NCBI RefSeq assembly: GCF_000971395.1
Contig: NZ_BBME01000023.1
Span: 1-43,031 of the forward strand
Source: Demequina iriomotensis
GTDB lineage: Bacteria; Actinomycetota; Actinomycetes; Actinomycetales; Demequinaceae
Reading direction: 5' to 3'
Length of the DNA stretch: 43,031 nucleotides
The position numbers and the translations under genes are program-made. How positions within the stretch are numbered: the first letter of the stretch is position 1; every line of letters begins with the position of its first letter. The notes under the pieces were generated by a model, which saw only the letters and a program-made list of their open reading frames with translations, did no database searches and was not told where the DNA came from. This document shows positions 42,309 through 43,031 of this stretch, piece after piece.

Positions 42309-42420
42309 CAGCCCCAGCCCCAGCCCGGACCCGTGCCAGCCCGAGCCCCACCTCACCCGAATGGGGCATCCACTGCCGTCTGGGGCGCCTCGCTGCGCGC
42401 CACGGGGCGCTGACGGTCGC
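42309..42420 (-). repeat. Paired 25-bp repeat unit 3 with G-rich tail
   Basis: Two 25-bp copies on the minus strand (42355-42379 and 42396-42420), again 41 bp apart. The inner copy (core GCCCCGT here) ends one base before the stop codon of the thioesterase gene. The outer side, read on the minus strand, is a G-rich tail that includes a six-base GGGGCT repeat (42309-42326). Confidence 0.75.
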
Positions 42421-42900
42421 TCAGCGCTTCCGGAAGCGCACCGGCTCGTCGAGATGCGGGCTCCACGCCTCGCGCTCGGCGTCGGTAAGGCGGCGCGGGC
42501 GTTGCGTCGCGGCGTCGATGAGCACCAGCGTGGTCGCCGCCTTGGCGTACATCACGCGCTCGCCGTCGCCTGCGGGCGACCACACCTCGTAGCAGATCTC
42601 GAGGCTCGCTCCCCCGAGCTTGCCGATCCACAGCTGGACGTCGAGCGGGCGGCGCAGGTACGGCACTGGCTCGAGGTACTCGACCTGCTGGGCCGCGATG
42701 AGCGACATGGTCTCCGCGTCGGGCCCCGCGGCGATGAGCGCGGTGTGCGGAACCTCGTGCTCCTCCGCCGCCGAGCGGTCCGCCCAGAAGACGCGGATGC
42801 GCGCCTCCTCGAGAAGCCGGAGCATCTCGGCGTTGTTGACGTGGCCGTAGGCGTCGAGGTCCGACCACCGCAGCGTGATCGGCACGTGAATGCGGGTCAT
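42421..42900 (-). CDS. 4HBT-family acyl-CoA thioesterase
   Basis: 159 residues with a single hot-dog fold. ITLRWSDLDAYGHVNNAEMLRLLEEARIRVF is the 4-hydroxybenzoyl-CoA thioesterase signature with the catalytic Asp in the SDLDAYGHVNN loop. QQVEYLEPVPYLRRPLDVQLWIGKLGGASLEICYEVW supplies the long helix/strand pair, and ATTLVLIDAATQRPRRLTDAERE is the typical C-terminal strand. The substrate is unknown. TAGCGT on the minus strand ends 7 nt before the ATG, so it is near-leaderless. The gene sits between two inverted units of the paired 25-bp repeat. Confidence 0.92.
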   Translation of the reverse strand: MTRIHVPITLRWSDLDAYGHVNNAEMLRLLEEARIRVFWADRSAAEEHEVPHTALIAAGPDAETMSLIAAQQVEYLEPVPYLRRPLDVQLWIGKLGGASLEICYEVWSPAGDGERVMYAKAATTLVLIDAATQRPRRLTDAEREAWSPHLDEPVRFRKR

Positions 42901-42921
42901 GCTGCTCACGCTAGCGCCGCG

Positions 42922-42987
42922 GCGACCGCAGAGGCCCCATGGCGAGCGGCGCGGGAGCGAGAGCGACCGTGAGCGCCCCATTCGCGA
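42922..42987 (+). repeat. Paired 25-bp repeat unit 4
   Basis: Two 25-bp copies (42922-42946, 42963-42987) 41 bp apart. The first ends GCCCCATGGCGAG and the second GCCCCATTCGCGA; both start GCGACCG. It is inverted relative to unit 3 across the thioesterase gene. Confidence 0.75.
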
Positions 42988-43031
42988 GGGGGTGGGTCGC
43001 GAGGGGGTGGGTCGCGAGGGGGTGGGTGGCG
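42984..43031 (+). repeat. 15-bp G-rich tandem repeat running off the window
   Basis: GCGAGGGGGTGGGTC is repeated three times (42984-42998, 42999-43013, 43014-43028, the last with G for the final C), continuing past the window end. It directly follows unit 4. G-tract spacing would allow a G-quadruplex. Confidence 0.85.

Overview
This is 43 kb of a very GC-rich actinobacterial chromosome, about 70-75% GC by eye. Dense short operons, GTG/TTG starts, many leaderless genes, an Eis-type acetyltransferase, a GlbO-type globin and an RpiB with serine in place of the E. coli active-site cysteine all fit Actinobacteria. Micrococcales (Cellulomonas/Demequina-like) is my best guess, but this is inference: no marker gene fixes the genus.

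Layout. 1-2012 is the right end of an integrated element (partial cargo gene, tyrosine integrase, excisionase-like protein) abutting the 3' end of a tRNA-Pro. tRNA-Gly follows. 2396-6807 (minus) holds a kinase-like/M23-like/aminotransferase fusion, a DUF1761 membrane protein and two SRPBCC proteins. 6892-8853 is a cysteine operon: a cysteine-rich leader peptide, cysK and cysE. 8904-13389 holds stress and housekeeping genes (aldo/keto reductase, Dps, CoA-binding protein, Eis-like, RpiB, an NTF2-like protein). 13631-19116 holds an M13 peptidase, two lipoproteins and a GH13 glucosidase. 19146-24125 holds an ABC exporter divergent from trmL, a MarR regulator, a lipoprotein and an MFS exporter. 24159-27017 is a methionine-uptake operon: a methionine-rich leaderless leader peptide, then metN, metI and metQ. 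27025-33244 holds a 43-bp perfect palindrome, a MarR regulator and two tandem paralogous aminopeptidases N. 33461-38565 holds malQ (minus), then mscS-like, glbO, tesB and osmC-like genes. 38960-42250 is a glycine betaine/proline ABC transporter (proV, proW, proX). A 4HBT thioesterase closes the window.

Main observations. (1) Both sulfur amino-acid operons are preceded by a short reading frame rich in the matching amino acid, so both are candidate ribosome-mediated attenuators; they use different modes of initiation (Shine-Dalgarno for Cys, leaderless for Met). The Cys leader is followed directly by nested and mutually exclusive RNA pairings. (2) Eight copies of a 25-bp repeat form four two-copy units with an exact 41-bp period. 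The units are arranged as inverted pairs: one pair lies between the two pepN genes, the other flanks the thioesterase gene, and three of the four units carry a G-rich tail. (3) Thirteen genes have a NAnnnT -10 box exactly 6 nt before the start codon, indicating pervasive leaderless transcription. (4) The 9-mer GACGATGCG is strongly over-represented on both strands.
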